Numbered from the stretch's first letter, positions 15,170 through 23,653 are shown. The stretch: DNA of 26,792 nt from NBML01 sp029939535 (GCA_029939535.1 JAOZST010000035.1:1-26792); one strand, 5' to 3'. Translations and numbers: made by a program. The notes: generated from the letters alone by a model not told the origin.

Positions 15170-18100
15170 GAAACTCCTTTTTTGGTTCTAAGCTGATTTT
15201 CCATGTCTGAAATAATGGTTTCCATGGCCATCCCCCTGGAACCTTTTAAGAGTAACCAGTCACCTTTTCCTGCATGGTGTAAAGCATGCCGGCCTATCTC
15301 TTTTTTTGTTCCCCAAAATATTTTGTCCTTTGAAATTCCATTTTCAAGGGCGCCTTCCATGATATGGGCCACTTGTTTGCCAAATAGATACAATCTGGCT
15401 ATTTTAATCTCGGCAACAAGGGCTCCAATTTTTTGGTGCAACCGAATGGAGTCCTTTCCAAGCTCCAGCATATCTCCGAGAATGGCAATGGAGTTTTTCC
15501 CCTTTGACATCAGGCCCAGGGTTTTCAGGGCCTGGGTCATGGATTCTGGATTGGCATTATAGGTGTCATTGATCACATTGATTCCATTGGGAAGCCGGCT
15601 TATCTCCATCCGGCCTGAAACCGGGGTAAAGGCCAGAAGTCCTGCCCTGATCCCCTGGTCTGAAATACCGGCAATCCTGGCTGCGGTTATGGCGGCAAGG
15701 GCGTTGTTTACCATAAAAGGGGCAGGAGAACCAATGGAATATGGGGATATTTTTTGGTCTGTCAGGAAAAATTTTGTGGTTTGCCCTGATATTTTGATGT
15801 CACAGGCCTCTGTGGCCAGGCGGTTTTCTGATTTCAGGGTAGAATTGATTTGGGTATTGTTTCCTGAATTGTTTCCTGAAAAGGTTTTAGAATTAATCTC
15901 TGAACCGAAAAACAGAATATCAATAATATTTTTATTTTTCTTTGCAAGGGTTTCCAATATTGTTTTCCTTGGATCGTCTGCAAAGAGTATGGCGATACTG
16001 TTTTCCCTTACATGTTCAAAAATTTCAGCCTTTGCCCTGGCCACATTGTCCATATTTTTCAGTCCCTTCAGATGGGCACCCGAGGTGTTGGTTATTATGG
16101 CAATGTCTGGGCAGGCTATTTTTGAAAGCCTTGAGATCTCATTGGGATGGTTCATGCCCATTTCAATGATTGCCCATTCATGTTCATGGGACAGTTTCAG
16201 CAGAGTCAGGGGCATGCCTATTTCATTGTTGAAATTTCCCTTGGTTGCCAGGGTATGGAATCGGGTTTTAAATATTTCCTGGGTGATCCTGCGTGTGGTA
16301 GTTTTTCCATTGGACCCGGTAATGGCAATCAGTTTTACCTTTGAGCGAAGCCTTTGATATCTGGCAAGAAGTCCAAGTGCCTCAAGGGTGTTTTCAGTTT
16401 CAAAAAGGATAATTCCCTTTTGTTCCATTTTTTTGACAACATGGGCCGCCAGGGTTTTTGGATATCCTTTTTCAACAACAAAACCCTGGATTCCTTTTTT
16501 AAAGAGATCCATGATGAATTGGTGCCCGTCAAAATTTTCTCCTTTCAGGGCAAGAAAGAGTTGATTGGGGGCAATGGTACGGGAATCGGTATCAATGCCG
16601 GCAAATTTGTGTGAGGGTGTAAGGCTGTTCATTACTGGTTTTCGTGCCAGGGCATCGGACAGGTCTGTAAGGCTCCATTCAATGGGGGTAAAACGCTTTT
16701 CAAATTTCCTGGCAGCATTTTTCAACTCTTCTGCATCATCAAAGTGGATAATGCCTGTATTGGTAATCTGGTAGGTTTCATGGCCTTTGCCTGCCGCAAT
16801 TATGATATCAGATGGTCTTGAGATAAGGACAGCCATTTCCAGGGCTTTTTTCCGGTTTACTTCTTTGAAATATCCCTTTTTCTCTGGGGAATTGGTAAGG
16901 GCTGCTAAATCCAGTTCATTTATATTTTCTGTTTGGATGCCTTCAACAATATCCCTGACAATGGCTTCAGGAGATTCACTCCTGGGATTGTCCGAGGTTG
17001 CAATGGCAACATTACTGTATTTGCAGGCTATTTTCCCCATGATACCTCTTTTGGTGCGGTCCCGGTCTCCACCGCACCCGAACACGGTGATTATCCTGGC
17101 AGGTGCAAGCTTTGTCAGGGTTTCCAGGATGGATTCAAGGGCATCAGGCGTGTGGGCATAGTCTACAAATATATGCCGATTGATATTGTTGTGGATTTTC
17201 TCAAGCCTGCCCGGGACACAACCCAGGGCTTCAATTCCCTGTTGGATTTTTTCCTTGTCAATGTTAAGGGCCAGGGCAGCCCCTGAAGCACAGAGAATGT
17301 TTTCAAGATTGAATCTGCCGGTTAAAGAGGACTTGAGAAAAAACTGGCTTCCTGAAAGAGAAATGTTGCCGGACAATCCATTGATATCATTTGTAAAATC
17401 AATGGCTGATACATGCGCCGGCCTGGTGTGACTTGGTTCTATGTGATTTGGTTCGGTGGGATTTGGTTCGGTGTGACTGACCAGAATCTTGGGACATGAA
17501 ATGGAGTCAGCCAGCATTTTACCCCTGGCATCATCCATGTTAATGACAGCAGGAGCGGTTTTGCTCTGGCTGCTGGAACCTAAAAAATCTGTAAAGAATC
17601 TTTGTTTGCAAAGGAAATATTCATCCATTGTCCCATGGTAATCCAGGTGGTCCTGGGTCAGGTTGGTATAAATACCTGCATCAAATTTACATCCATCCAC
17701 CCTGAACTGGTCAAGACCGTGGGAGGAGACTTCCATGATGACATGGGTTACACCGGCCTGTTTCATCTTGAAAAGTGCTTTTTGAAGCTCAATGGCACCG
17801 GGTGTGGTAATGGGGCTGTCAAAGGTTTTCCCCTTGTACCGGATATTGATAGTGCCAATCACTCCGCAAATGAATCCGCAGGCATTGAAAATGCTTTCCA
17901 ATATCCAGGAAGTAGTCGTTTTCCCGTTGGTTCCGGTTATGCCCACCAGGATCATGTCCTTTGAGGGTTGGCCGTAGAAATTTGCAGCAACAATGGATGT
18001 GGCTTTTCTGGAATTTTCCACAAGGATTATATTGGGGAAATTGTCTTGATTGCCTGTGTTTAATTGGCTTTGGGGTTTTTCCTGGGCAATTACAGCTGCT

Positions 18101-18294
18101 GCCCCATTTTCAACGGCCTGGTCAATATAGTCATGGCCATCAACTGAATATCCTTTGACCGCAAGGAAAAGGTCTCCCGGCTTAATATCCTGGGCCCGGG
18201 AACTGATGGATGAAATTTCAATTGTGAGTGCAGATTCCAAAACAGAATTTTTGTCTTTCAGGGCGCAGCCTTTAATTAATTCAGAAAGCTTCAA
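15166..18294 (-). CDS. murE-murF: Fused MurE-MurF: mDAP-adding and D-Ala-D-Ala-adding ligases
   Basis: One 1042-residue frame holding two complete Mur ligases. Residues 1 to about 530 are MurE: ATP loop GTNGKTT (121-127), HGLDQFRVDG, VDYAHTPDALES (about 378-389) and DNPR (435-438), the signature for meso-diaminopimelate. Residues from about 535 to the end are MurF: DTDSRTI, ATP loop GSNGKTTT (660-667), a GMNHPNEI motif and NDTYNANPESM. The product would convert UDP-MurNAc-L-Ala-D-Glu to the pentapeptide in two successive steps. The start is a TTG at 18294 overlapping the ftsI stop (TTGA), with AGGAG about eight bases upstream. No stop or ribosome binding site is seen at the junction. Two short in-frame repeats lie in non-conserved loops (residues 274-293 and in the MurF central domain). 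Confidence 0.95.
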   Translation of the reverse strand: MKLSELIKGCALKDKNSVLESALTIEISSISSRAQDIKPGDLFLAVKGYSVDGHDYIDQAVENGAAAVIAQEKPQSQLNTGNQDNFPNIILVENSRKATSIVAANFYGQPSKDMILVGITGTNGKTTTSWILESIFNACGFICGVIGTINIRYKGKTFDSPITTPGAIELQKALFKMKQAGVTHVIMEVSSHGLDQFRVDGCKFDAGIYTNLTQDHLDYHGTMDEYFLCKQRFFTDFLGSSSQSKTAPAVINMDDARGKMLADSISCPKILVSHTEPNPTEPNHIEPSHTRPAHVSAIDFTNDINGLSGNISLSGSQFFLKSSLTGRFNLENILCASGAALALNIDKEKIQQGIEALGCVPGRLEKIHNNINRHIFVDYAHTPDALESILETLTKLAPARIITVFGCGGDRDRTKRGIMGKIACKYSNVAIATSDNPRSESPEAIVRDIVEGIQTENINELDLAALTNSPEKKGYFKEVNRKKALEMAVLISRPSDIIIAAGKGHETYQITNTGIIHFDDAEELKNAARKFEKRFTPIEWSLTDLSDALARKPVMNSLTPSHKFAGIDTDSRTIAPNQLFLALKGENFDGHQFIMDLFKKGIQGFVVEKGYPKTLAAHVVKKMEQKGIILFETENTLEALGLLARYQRLRSKVKLIAITGSNGKTTTRRITQEIFKTRFHTLATKGNFNNEIGMPLTLLKLSHEHEWAIIEMGMNHPNEISRLSKIACPDIAIITNTSGAHLKGLKNMDNVARAKAEIFEHVRENSIAILFADDPRKTILETLAKKNKNIIDILFFGSEINSKTFSGNNSGNNTQINSTLKSENRLATEACDIKISGQTTKFFLTDQKISPYSIGSPAPFMVNNALAAITAARIAGISDQGIRAGLLAFTPVSGRMEISRLPNGINVINDTYNANPESMTQALKTLGLMSKGKNSIAILGDMLELGKDSIRLHQKIGALVAEIKIARLYLFGKQVAHIMEGALENGISKDKIFWGTKKEIGRHALHHAGKGDWLLLKGSRGMAMETIISDMENQLRTKKGVS
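15856..15879 (-). repeat. Perfect 12-bp tandem duplication in the murF part
   Basis: The 12-base unit ATTGTTTCCTGA (plus strand) occurs twice back to back at 15856-15867 and 15868-15879. In the protein this gives a Ser-Gly-Asn-Asn duplication inside a low-complexity Asn/Ser-rich loop between conserved MurF blocks. Being identical, it is probably recent. Confidence 0.9.
17426..17478 (-). repeat. 15-bp tandem repeats (3.5 copies) in the murE part
   Basis: Three 15-base units (17426-17440, 17441-17455, 17456-17470) plus half a unit share a GTG(T/G)GA(C/T)TTGGTTC(T/G) core on the plus strand. They encode pentapeptides of consensus H-T-E-P-N at MurE residues 274-293, between the conserved central-domain core and the next beta-strand region. 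The insertion is in frame and presumably lies in a surface loop. Confidence 0.88.
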
Positions 18295-20018
18295 TTTTTC
18301 TGCTCCTGTATAACGGCTGCTACCATGGATTCTGTGTTCTCTGGAACAATATTCAGATAACTGAAAGACTCGGCCATAATTGTTTTAAATGCCGGGGCTG
18401 CCACATCCCCGCCATAATATTTTTTTCGGGGTTCGTCCACCACCACAAGAATTGTCAGTTCTGGATTCTCCTGGGGGGCAAACCCTGCAAAAGCAGCAAT
18501 ATACTTATTCTTTTCATACCCTTTTCTGTCTTTGCCGGCTTTCTGGGCAGTACTTGTTTTGCCGCAGACAGAATATCCGTTCATGGCAGCCTTTGTGCCG
18601 GTTCCATTTTCCTGGACCACCATATTCATCATGCGCTTCACCTGATTGGCAGTTTTTAAGGAGACCACTTGATGGGTCTGAACAGGCTCGAATACCTTTA
18701 TGTCTTTGCCAGTGTTAGAGATAATTTTTTTAACCAGCATGGGTTTCATAAGCTTTCCATTATTGGCAATGGCTGAAATTCCTGAAATAATCTGAACTGC
18801 CGAGGCAGAGATTGCCTGGCCAAAGGAAATGGCTCCTGCATCAATATTTGACCATTTCTTTGAAGGGAGCAGAATGCCGCTGGTTTCTCCGGGCAGGCCA
18901 ATCAGGGTTTTCCGGCCAAATCCAAAGGATGTTAAATATTTGTGAAGAACTTTTTTCCCAATGGTTTCTGAAATTTTGGCAGCCCCTATATTACTGGAAA
19001 ACTTAATAATCTGGTTTAAGGAAAGCCATTCCCGCGGATGCGTGTCTTTGATTGTGTATTTCCCAATTTGGTACCGGCCGTTTTCACAAAAGAAAATTGA
19101 TCTGGGTGTAAATCCATTTTCCAGGGCAGCTGCCACGGTAAATACTTTCATGACAGATCCAGGTTCAAATGCATCGGTAATGGCCCGGTTTCTATAAACT
19201 TCCCTATTGAATGCCCCGTAGTTATTGGGGTTGAATCCCGGGTAATGGGCAACGGCCAGCAGTTCTCCGGTACTGGGTTTCATAACCAGAGCCATGCCGG
19301 ATTTTGCCCGATACTCTTTAACAGTCTGTTCAAGGGTTCTTTCTGAAAGGAATTGAATTTTTTTGTCAATGGTCAATACAATGGAGTTTCCCTTTAGCTC
19401 ATCCCGTTGGTTTTTATGGATATCCAAAACCCTTCCGGCCCCATCCTTTTTTATTTTTGTCTTTGCAGTGTCTCCCATCAGAATAGCATTGTATTTAAAT
19501 TCAAGCCCTTCCAGGCCAATATCATCTTTTCCTGTAAACCCGATTACCTGGGCAGCAAGGTTTCGATTGGGATAAAAACGTTTGGAATCATTTTCAAAGT
19601 AGATTCCCTGGTACCCCAGCTTCCTGATCTGCCTGGCCTGGTTGGGAGAAACTTTTTGGGCAACTACTACAAAACGCCCTTTCCGGGACAGTTTTTCCTT
19701 TATTAATTTTTTATTAATTTTTAAAATTTTTGAAAGTTCTGCAGCTGTCCTGGCTGAATCATTTATCTGGGAAGGGTCTGCTGTTATGGTGGGGGCATCA
19801 ATGCTTGTACCCAGTTTATTGAGATGGCGGTCCAGGATTTGTCCTCTGTCACCTTTGATGGTCAGATATCTGGAATAACCCTGTTCAGCTTTTTGTGTCA
19901 GATCCTGGGCCTTTAGGATCTGGATATCAAAGGCTTTGCCTGCCAAAAGACAGATGCAGCCCACCAGCAGGACCTGGATCATGAGAATTCGGCGTTGGAT
20001 TTTTTGAACCTTTTCCAT
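18291..20018 (-). CDS. ftsI: Septal peptidoglycan transpeptidase FtsI (PBP3)
   Basis: A class B penicillin-binding protein that cross-links septal peptidoglycan and works with FtsW. It has 575 residues: a short cytoplasmic tail, one membrane helix (about 11-27), a dimerisation/pedestal domain (GDRGQILDR...) and the transpeptidase domain with SVMK (S288 nucleophile, K291) and SSN (341-343). The third motif, normally KTG, reads KTS (487-489). There is no PASTA domain. The ATG at 20018 follows ftsL by 33 bases with only a weak ribosome binding site. The stop overlaps the murE TTG start. Confidence 0.96.
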   Translation of the reverse strand: MEKVQKIQRRILMIQVLLVGCICLLAGKAFDIQILKAQDLTQKAEQGYSRYLTIKGDRGQILDRHLNKLGTSIDAPTITADPSQINDSARTAAELSKILKINKKLIKEKLSRKGRFVVVAQKVSPNQARQIRKLGYQGIYFENDSKRFYPNRNLAAQVIGFTGKDDIGLEGLEFKYNAILMGDTAKTKIKKDGAGRVLDIHKNQRDELKGNSIVLTIDKKIQFLSERTLEQTVKEYRAKSGMALVMKPSTGELLAVAHYPGFNPNNYGAFNREVYRNRAITDAFEPGSVMKVFTVAAALENGFTPRSIFFCENGRYQIGKYTIKDTHPREWLSLNQIIKFSSNIGAAKISETIGKKVLHKYLTSFGFGRKTLIGLPGETSGILLPSKKWSNIDAGAISFGQAISASAVQIISGISAIANNGKLMKPMLVKKIISNTGKDIKVFEPVQTHQVVSLKTANQVKRMMNMVVQENGTGTKAAMNGYSVCGKTSTAQKAGKDRKGYEKNKYIAAFAGFAPQENPELTILVVVDEPRKKYYGGDVAAPAFKTIMAESFSYLNIVPENTESMVAAVIQEQKN

Positions 20019-20051
20019 TATTGAGCTTTTCCCATCATTGAATTTTTCCCG

Positions 20052-20333
20052 TTATAGGTTTTCCTCTGAGAGGTAGATGGTCTGGTTGAATATATTTGTG
20101 GAAAGGCCCAGGCGAGTCCTTGCAATCCTGGTGATTCTTGAGTCTGATTTGAGCCGGTCTCTTTCAACTGCCAATGCTTTTCCATAGGATAATTTTTTTA
20201 CTATTTCTGCCTGGGCCTGGGATATCCTCAAAATGGTCTGGGTAGATTCTGTTCTAATCCAGGTATGAACCATGAGTTCACAAAACAGGACCAAAATCAG
20301 TACCAGCCACCTATATCCAATTTTTTGTTTCAT
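20052..20333 (-). CDS. ftsL: FtsL-like cell division protein
   Basis: A 93-residue bitopic protein with an N-terminal membrane helix (about residues 8-25) and a heptad-rich segment (about 33-70) likely to form a coiled coil, ending in a short conserved-looking RTRLGL stretch. This matches FtsL, which with FtsB and FtsQ activates FtsWI. FtsL sequences diverge strongly, so the call rests mostly on size, topology and position between rsmH and ftsI. The ATG overlaps the rsmH stop in ATGA, indicating coupling. Confidence 0.85.
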   Translation of the reverse strand: MKQKIGYRWLVLILVLFCELMVHTWIRTESTQTILRISQAQAEIVKKLSYGKALAVERDRLKSDSRITRIARTRLGLSTNIFNQTIYLSEENL

Positions 20334-21268
20334 ATTCTCTGGGCAACCCTTAGCTTAGAACTTCTGGCCATGGGGTTTGCCATAACTTCTTCTTTTGTCG
20401 GAAGCAAAGGCTTTTTGAAAAGAAATTTCATCTGGGGTACAAATCCGCACACACAATGGGGCAGCTCTTTGGGGCAGGTACACCCGTTTTCAAATTTTCT
20501 CAGGCTGTGTTTAACAATCCGGTCTTCAAGGGAATGAAAGGAAATCACGCAGATTCGTCCCCCTTTTACAAGAAGCGAGGGGATTGCTTCCATAAAGGTT
20601 TCAAGCTGTTCCAATTCTTTATTCACTGCAATGCGCAAAGCCTGGAAAACCCGGGTTGCTGGATGAATTTTCTGATTAAAACTGTGTTTTGCGGGAATGG
20701 CATCCACAATGATATCAGCCAGATCTTTGCTTGTTTCAATGGGTTTGTCAGCCCTTTTTTTTTCAATATTTGCAGCAATCCTGCGGGAAAATCGTTCCTC
20801 ACCAAATTTAAAAAATATATTAACCAGATCTTTTGGCTTGTACGTATTAACAATTTCCTTTGCTGTCACAGGATTTCTGATATCCATTCTCATGTCCAAA
20901 GGTTCATTTTTATTAAAGCTGAATCCCCGGTTACCTTTTTTTAGCTGGTGGAGTGAAAAACCCAGGTCAAGAACTATGGAGTTTACCCCTTGAATTTCAA
21001 GAGATTTCAGGATTCCAGGGAGATCTGAAAAATTGTTGTGGCAAAGCTGAACATTTTTTTCAAAGGGCAGGAGGATTTTTTTTGCATTGTTAATGGCATC
21101 CATGTCCTGGTCAATGCCGATGAGCATTCCATGGGGGATTATCGCCTTGACTGTTGACAATGCATGGCCTGAACCACCCAGGGTACAATCCACGCAGATA
21201 TTTCCGGGTTTCAGGTTTTGATACTCATGCACTTCTTTTGGCATGACAGAGGTATGTTCAAAGCCCAT
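20330..21268 (-). CDS. rsmH: 16S rRNA (cytosine1402-N4)-methyltransferase RsmH (MraW)
   Basis: A SAM-dependent methyltransferase that modifies C1402 of 16S rRNA in the ribosomal decoding centre. It has 312 residues. Diagnostic segments are the N-terminal HTSVMPKEV, the SAM-binding VDCTLGGSGHA, LDLGFSLHQL, LDMRMD, and near the C-terminus ICVISFHSLEDRIVK followed by a Cys-containing tail region (CTCPKELPHCVCG). The ATG at 21268 lies 2 bases after the mraZ stop. It is the standard second gene of the dcw cluster. Confidence 0.98.
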   Translation of the reverse strand: MGFEHTSVMPKEVHEYQNLKPGNICVDCTLGGSGHALSTVKAIIPHGMLIGIDQDMDAINNAKKILLPFEKNVQLCHNNFSDLPGILKSLEIQGVNSIVLDLGFSLHQLKKGNRGFSFNKNEPLDMRMDIRNPVTAKEIVNTYKPKDLVNIFFKFGEERFSRRIAANIEKKRADKPIETSKDLADIIVDAIPAKHSFNQKIHPATRVFQALRIAVNKELEQLETFMEAIPSLLVKGGRICVISFHSLEDRIVKHSLRKFENGCTCPKELPHCVCGFVPQMKFLFKKPLLPTKEEVMANPMARSSKLRVAQRI

Positions 21269-21270
21269 TT

Positions 21271-21711
21271 TTACAACCCTAGGGAAGCAATTTCTATTTG
21301 TACTTCCTCTTTTTCAAGTTCCTGCTCCATTTTAAGGTTTTCCTGATCCCATTTTTCCCGGGACCAGATTTCAAACCGGTCCAAAACCCCCACAAGGACT
21401 ATATCTTTTTCAATGCTGGCATAGGTTCTCAGGCTCTGGGGGATGAGTATCCTGTCCTGTTTGTCACATTTCAATGGGCAGGCATTGCCAAGGAAAAAAC
21501 GTTTGAATCTCGCCATGCTCACTGTTTTACTTTCACGGATTTTTTGTTCAAGATTTTTCCATTCACTGAAGGTAAAGGCATAGATACAGCCATCCTTGAT
21601 TGAAAGCACAACCCCATACTCATCATCGGCCTTTAAGACTTTCCGGAATCTTGCCGGAATGATAATCCTGCCTTTTAGGTCAATTGTATGAAAGGAGCTT
21701 GATCGAAACAT
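21271..21711 (-). CDS. mraZ: Transcriptional regulator MraZ
   Basis: An AbrB/SpoVT-fold DNA-binding protein that forms a ring and represses the dcw operon in the species studied. It has 146 residues. Both family DxxxR motifs are present: DLKGR (D11-R15) and DKQDR (D83-R87), each followed by an I-x-I-P stretch. The ATG at 21711 (MFRSSSFHTIDLKGR) is chosen over an in-frame codon at 21789, since AAAGGT lies 7 or so bases upstream and the N-terminus then matches the family. It heads the dcw operon and is followed by rsmH after 2 bases. Confidence 0.97.
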   Translation of the reverse strand: MFRSSSFHTIDLKGRIIIPARFRKVLKADDEYGVVLSIKDGCIYAFTFSEWKNLEQKIRESKTVSMARFKRFFLGNACPLKCDKQDRILIPQSLRTYASIEKDIVLVGVLDRFEIWSREKWDQENLKMEQELEKEEVQIEIASLGL

Positions 21712-21734
21712 TTTGTTACCTTTGTAAAATATAC

Positions 21735-21789
21735 ATCCACTTTCCACCACTATAGAACACACTTTTGCTAAAATAGGGCTGTAAGTCAA
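21735..21789 (-). promoter_or_regulatory. Candidate dcw promoter and MraZ operator
   Basis: On the minus strand, three AGTG(T/G) boxes start 10 and 12 bases apart within 30 bases (plus-strand CACT at 21738-21741, 21748-21751 and 21760-21763), just upstream of the mraZ start. Clustered GTG-rich direct repeats in this position are the known form of MraZ binding sites, though the spacing here is not perfectly regular. A TTGACT resembling a -35 lies at 21784-21789, preceded by a very AT-rich tract. I find no good -10 at 16-18 bases, so the exact promoter is unresolved. Confidence 0.42.
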
Positions 21790-21962
21790 GAAAAAAGTTC
21801 AATTTTTTTAAATAATTTTAATAAAATATATATATAAAGCAGTAATAGCCGAATATCTGTTTTGGGGAGTAAAGTGGGGTAAAAAATCAAAATTTGTGGG
21901 AGGAAAACAAATGGCAAGAAAAAATAGTGTAAAATCAGTGAGTTGTATTTGGAGGGATTGTA

Positions 21963-22685
21963 TTAGAGAGATTGGGCAATGGTCTGGCGGGTTTTTTCCA
22001 TTATTTCGTCCATATGGTCTGCATTGGCTGGTGTAATATAAACTGGCTGGTGGACTATGATTTCAACGGTTCCCGGGGTAAGGTCAAGGGAATCTGAGGG
22101 CAGAATCTCAAAAGAATTTTTAATGGTAACCGGCAGTATGGGAATTCCGGTTTCCATGGCAAATATAAATGCCCCTTTTTTAAATGCCATTACTTTTCCA
22201 TTCCTGCTTCTTGTTCCCTCAGCAAAGAAGAGTACCGAGGCTTTTGAAGATAATTTTTTTTTGGCCGCTTCTATGGACTGGATGGCAGATTTATGATTGG
22301 ATCGGTCAATGGCAATGCAGCCAAGCTGGTTACAGGCTGCTCCGAAAACAGGGATTTTCCCCAGTTCTTTTTTCATCACCCATTTGATTTTCAGGCCCAG
22401 GAATCCGTGGAGGATCGGGATATCTGCCATGCTTTGATGATTGGCCACCACTACATAGGAGCGGTGGTGGCGATAGTTTTTTTTGCCTTTAACAATGACC
22501 TTTAACGGGGCAATGGCGCAACAGAGCCTGGACCAGATCACAGCCAGGATGTTGGCTGCATCCTGGCTGAAGATAAAACCTACTATAATACAGATCAGCC
22601 CCAGGATCATGGTGATGAAGAACAAAAATGGAATCACCACAAGCCATTTGTAGGGCTGATATGCTATTTTAAGAAGTTTAGTCAA
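21963..22685 (-). CDS. plsC: 1-acyl-sn-glycerol-3-phosphate acyltransferase family protein (PlsC-like)
   Basis: A membrane-associated acyltransferase that would add the second acyl chain to lysophosphatidic acid to make phosphatidic acid. It has 240 residues. A hydrophobic N-terminus (about 14-40) precedes the catalytic NHQSMAD (H83, D88) and the acceptor-binding FAEGTRSRNG (from 154); a later VTIKNS block also fits. The start is a TTG at 22685 whose TTGA overlaps the stop of the DUF4340 gene. There is no strong ribosome binding site, so translation is probably coupled. Other acyl acceptors are possible for this family, so the gene symbol is tentative. Confidence 0.88.
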   Translation of the reverse strand: MTKLLKIAYQPYKWLVVIPFLFFITMILGLICIIVGFIFSQDAANILAVIWSRLCCAIAPLKVIVKGKKNYRHHRSYVVVANHQSMADIPILHGFLGLKIKWVMKKELGKIPVFGAACNQLGCIAIDRSNHKSAIQSIEAAKKKLSSKASVLFFAEGTRSRNGKVMAFKKGAFIFAMETGIPILPVTIKNSFEILPSDSLDLTPGTVEIIVHQPVYITPANADHMDEIMEKTRQTIAQSL

Positions 22686-23635
22686 GCTTGATTATCATTT
22701 GTTTTTTTTTCTTCCTTTTTAAGTCCTGCAAGTTTATCCACATAGGAAAGGATATCTTTGGCTGTAAACGATTCCAGAAAAAAAGAATAAAGACTCATGG
22801 AGGATGCGGCCATGATTTTATCCTCATTTTCCCCGTCAAAAAGGTTTAAAACAATTAGTGTATCATTTTCAAGGGTTATTTTACATAGAGAAGTTTCTTT
22901 TTCCAGATCAGCCTTTGACAGGCTGTCTGAAAATTCTTTACATTTCAGAAATGACAGAGAAGATAAAAGATTATCCATGGTCTCTTTGTCAGGGGAAGAA
23001 CCATCTTCAAATTTCCAGGAAACAAAGGGTTTCCCCTTGTCATCCTTTGATTCTGAAGTCTTCAGAGTTTTAACTATCCCGTCTTTTTCCAGTATGAGTT
23101 TTTTGATGGAATCCTCTTTAAAACTTAAAACCTTTTTATCCCTTAGATTGTCAATGGATTTATCAAAAAAATCCCTGAAACTCTTGTCTGCCTGATAAAT
23201 ATTCTTGTCATTGGCAAGCATTACAAAAGTATGGTTAAGGCTTGGGGCGGTTTTACCTATCTTGAATTCCATAAGGGAGCCTGAGCCTTTGAATGCCTTT
23301 ACCCCGATGGAATTTTTTGCATCCAGTTCATAACGGATGAAATCCTTGTTTTCGGAAATAAGGTCAGTTATTTTCAGGTTTCTTATTACATCCAATATAT
23401 TATTCACACTGGGCATGTCTGCGCTAAATTCTTTATCCGTCAAAACCCAGGTGTCATCTTTCTGGAACAATTCAATGGTTTTATCGCCTTTGGAAATCAT
23501 TATTCTGTCGATTTCTCCCGAATCAATTATTATGGATTCAGGCAATGTGTAATTGCTCTGGTTGTCCTTTTTAAATGCAAGATAAGCACTCAGTGCCAGG
23601 ATGATCACAGCCAGTATTGCATATTCTTTTTTCAT
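22682..23635 (-). CDS. DUF4340 domain-containing protein
   Basis: A 317-residue protein with an N-terminal signal-anchor helix (about residues 5-20) and a periplasmic body of repeated beta-rich segments (KGDKTIELFQKDDTWVLTD is typical of DUF4340). The C-terminus is Lys/Glu-rich. The biochemical role is unknown. DUF4340 genes commonly follow GldFG-like ABC genes, as here: it starts 18 bases after the GldG-like gene, with AAGGAA about 11-12 bases before the ATG. It is presumably an accessory subunit of that system. Confidence 0.85.
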   Translation of the reverse strand: MKKEYAILAVIILALSAYLAFKKDNQSNYTLPESIIIDSGEIDRIMISKGDKTIELFQKDDTWVLTDKEFSADMPSVNNILDVIRNLKITDLISENKDFIRYELDAKNSIGVKAFKGSGSLMEFKIGKTAPSLNHTFVMLANDKNIYQADKSFRDFFDKSIDNLRDKKVLSFKEDSIKKLILEKDGIVKTLKTSESKDDKGKPFVSWKFEDGSSPDKETMDNLLSSLSFLKCKEFSDSLSKADLEKETSLCKITLENDTLIVLNLFDGENEDKIMAASSMSLYSFFLESFTAKDILSYVDKLAGLKKEEKKTNDNQA

Positions 23636-23653
23636 ATTTTTTGAATTCCTTGA

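Noticed and set aside
21712..21789. Upstream in-frame start for mraZ
   Set aside because: It would add 26 residues not found in MraZ and would overlap the putative operator; the ATG at 21711 has AAAGGT in front and the canonical N-terminus.
21800..21900. Plus-strand TGGGG repeats as the MraZ operator
   Set aside because: They are oriented away from mraZ and irregularly spaced, whereas the AGTG boxes next to the gene fit better.
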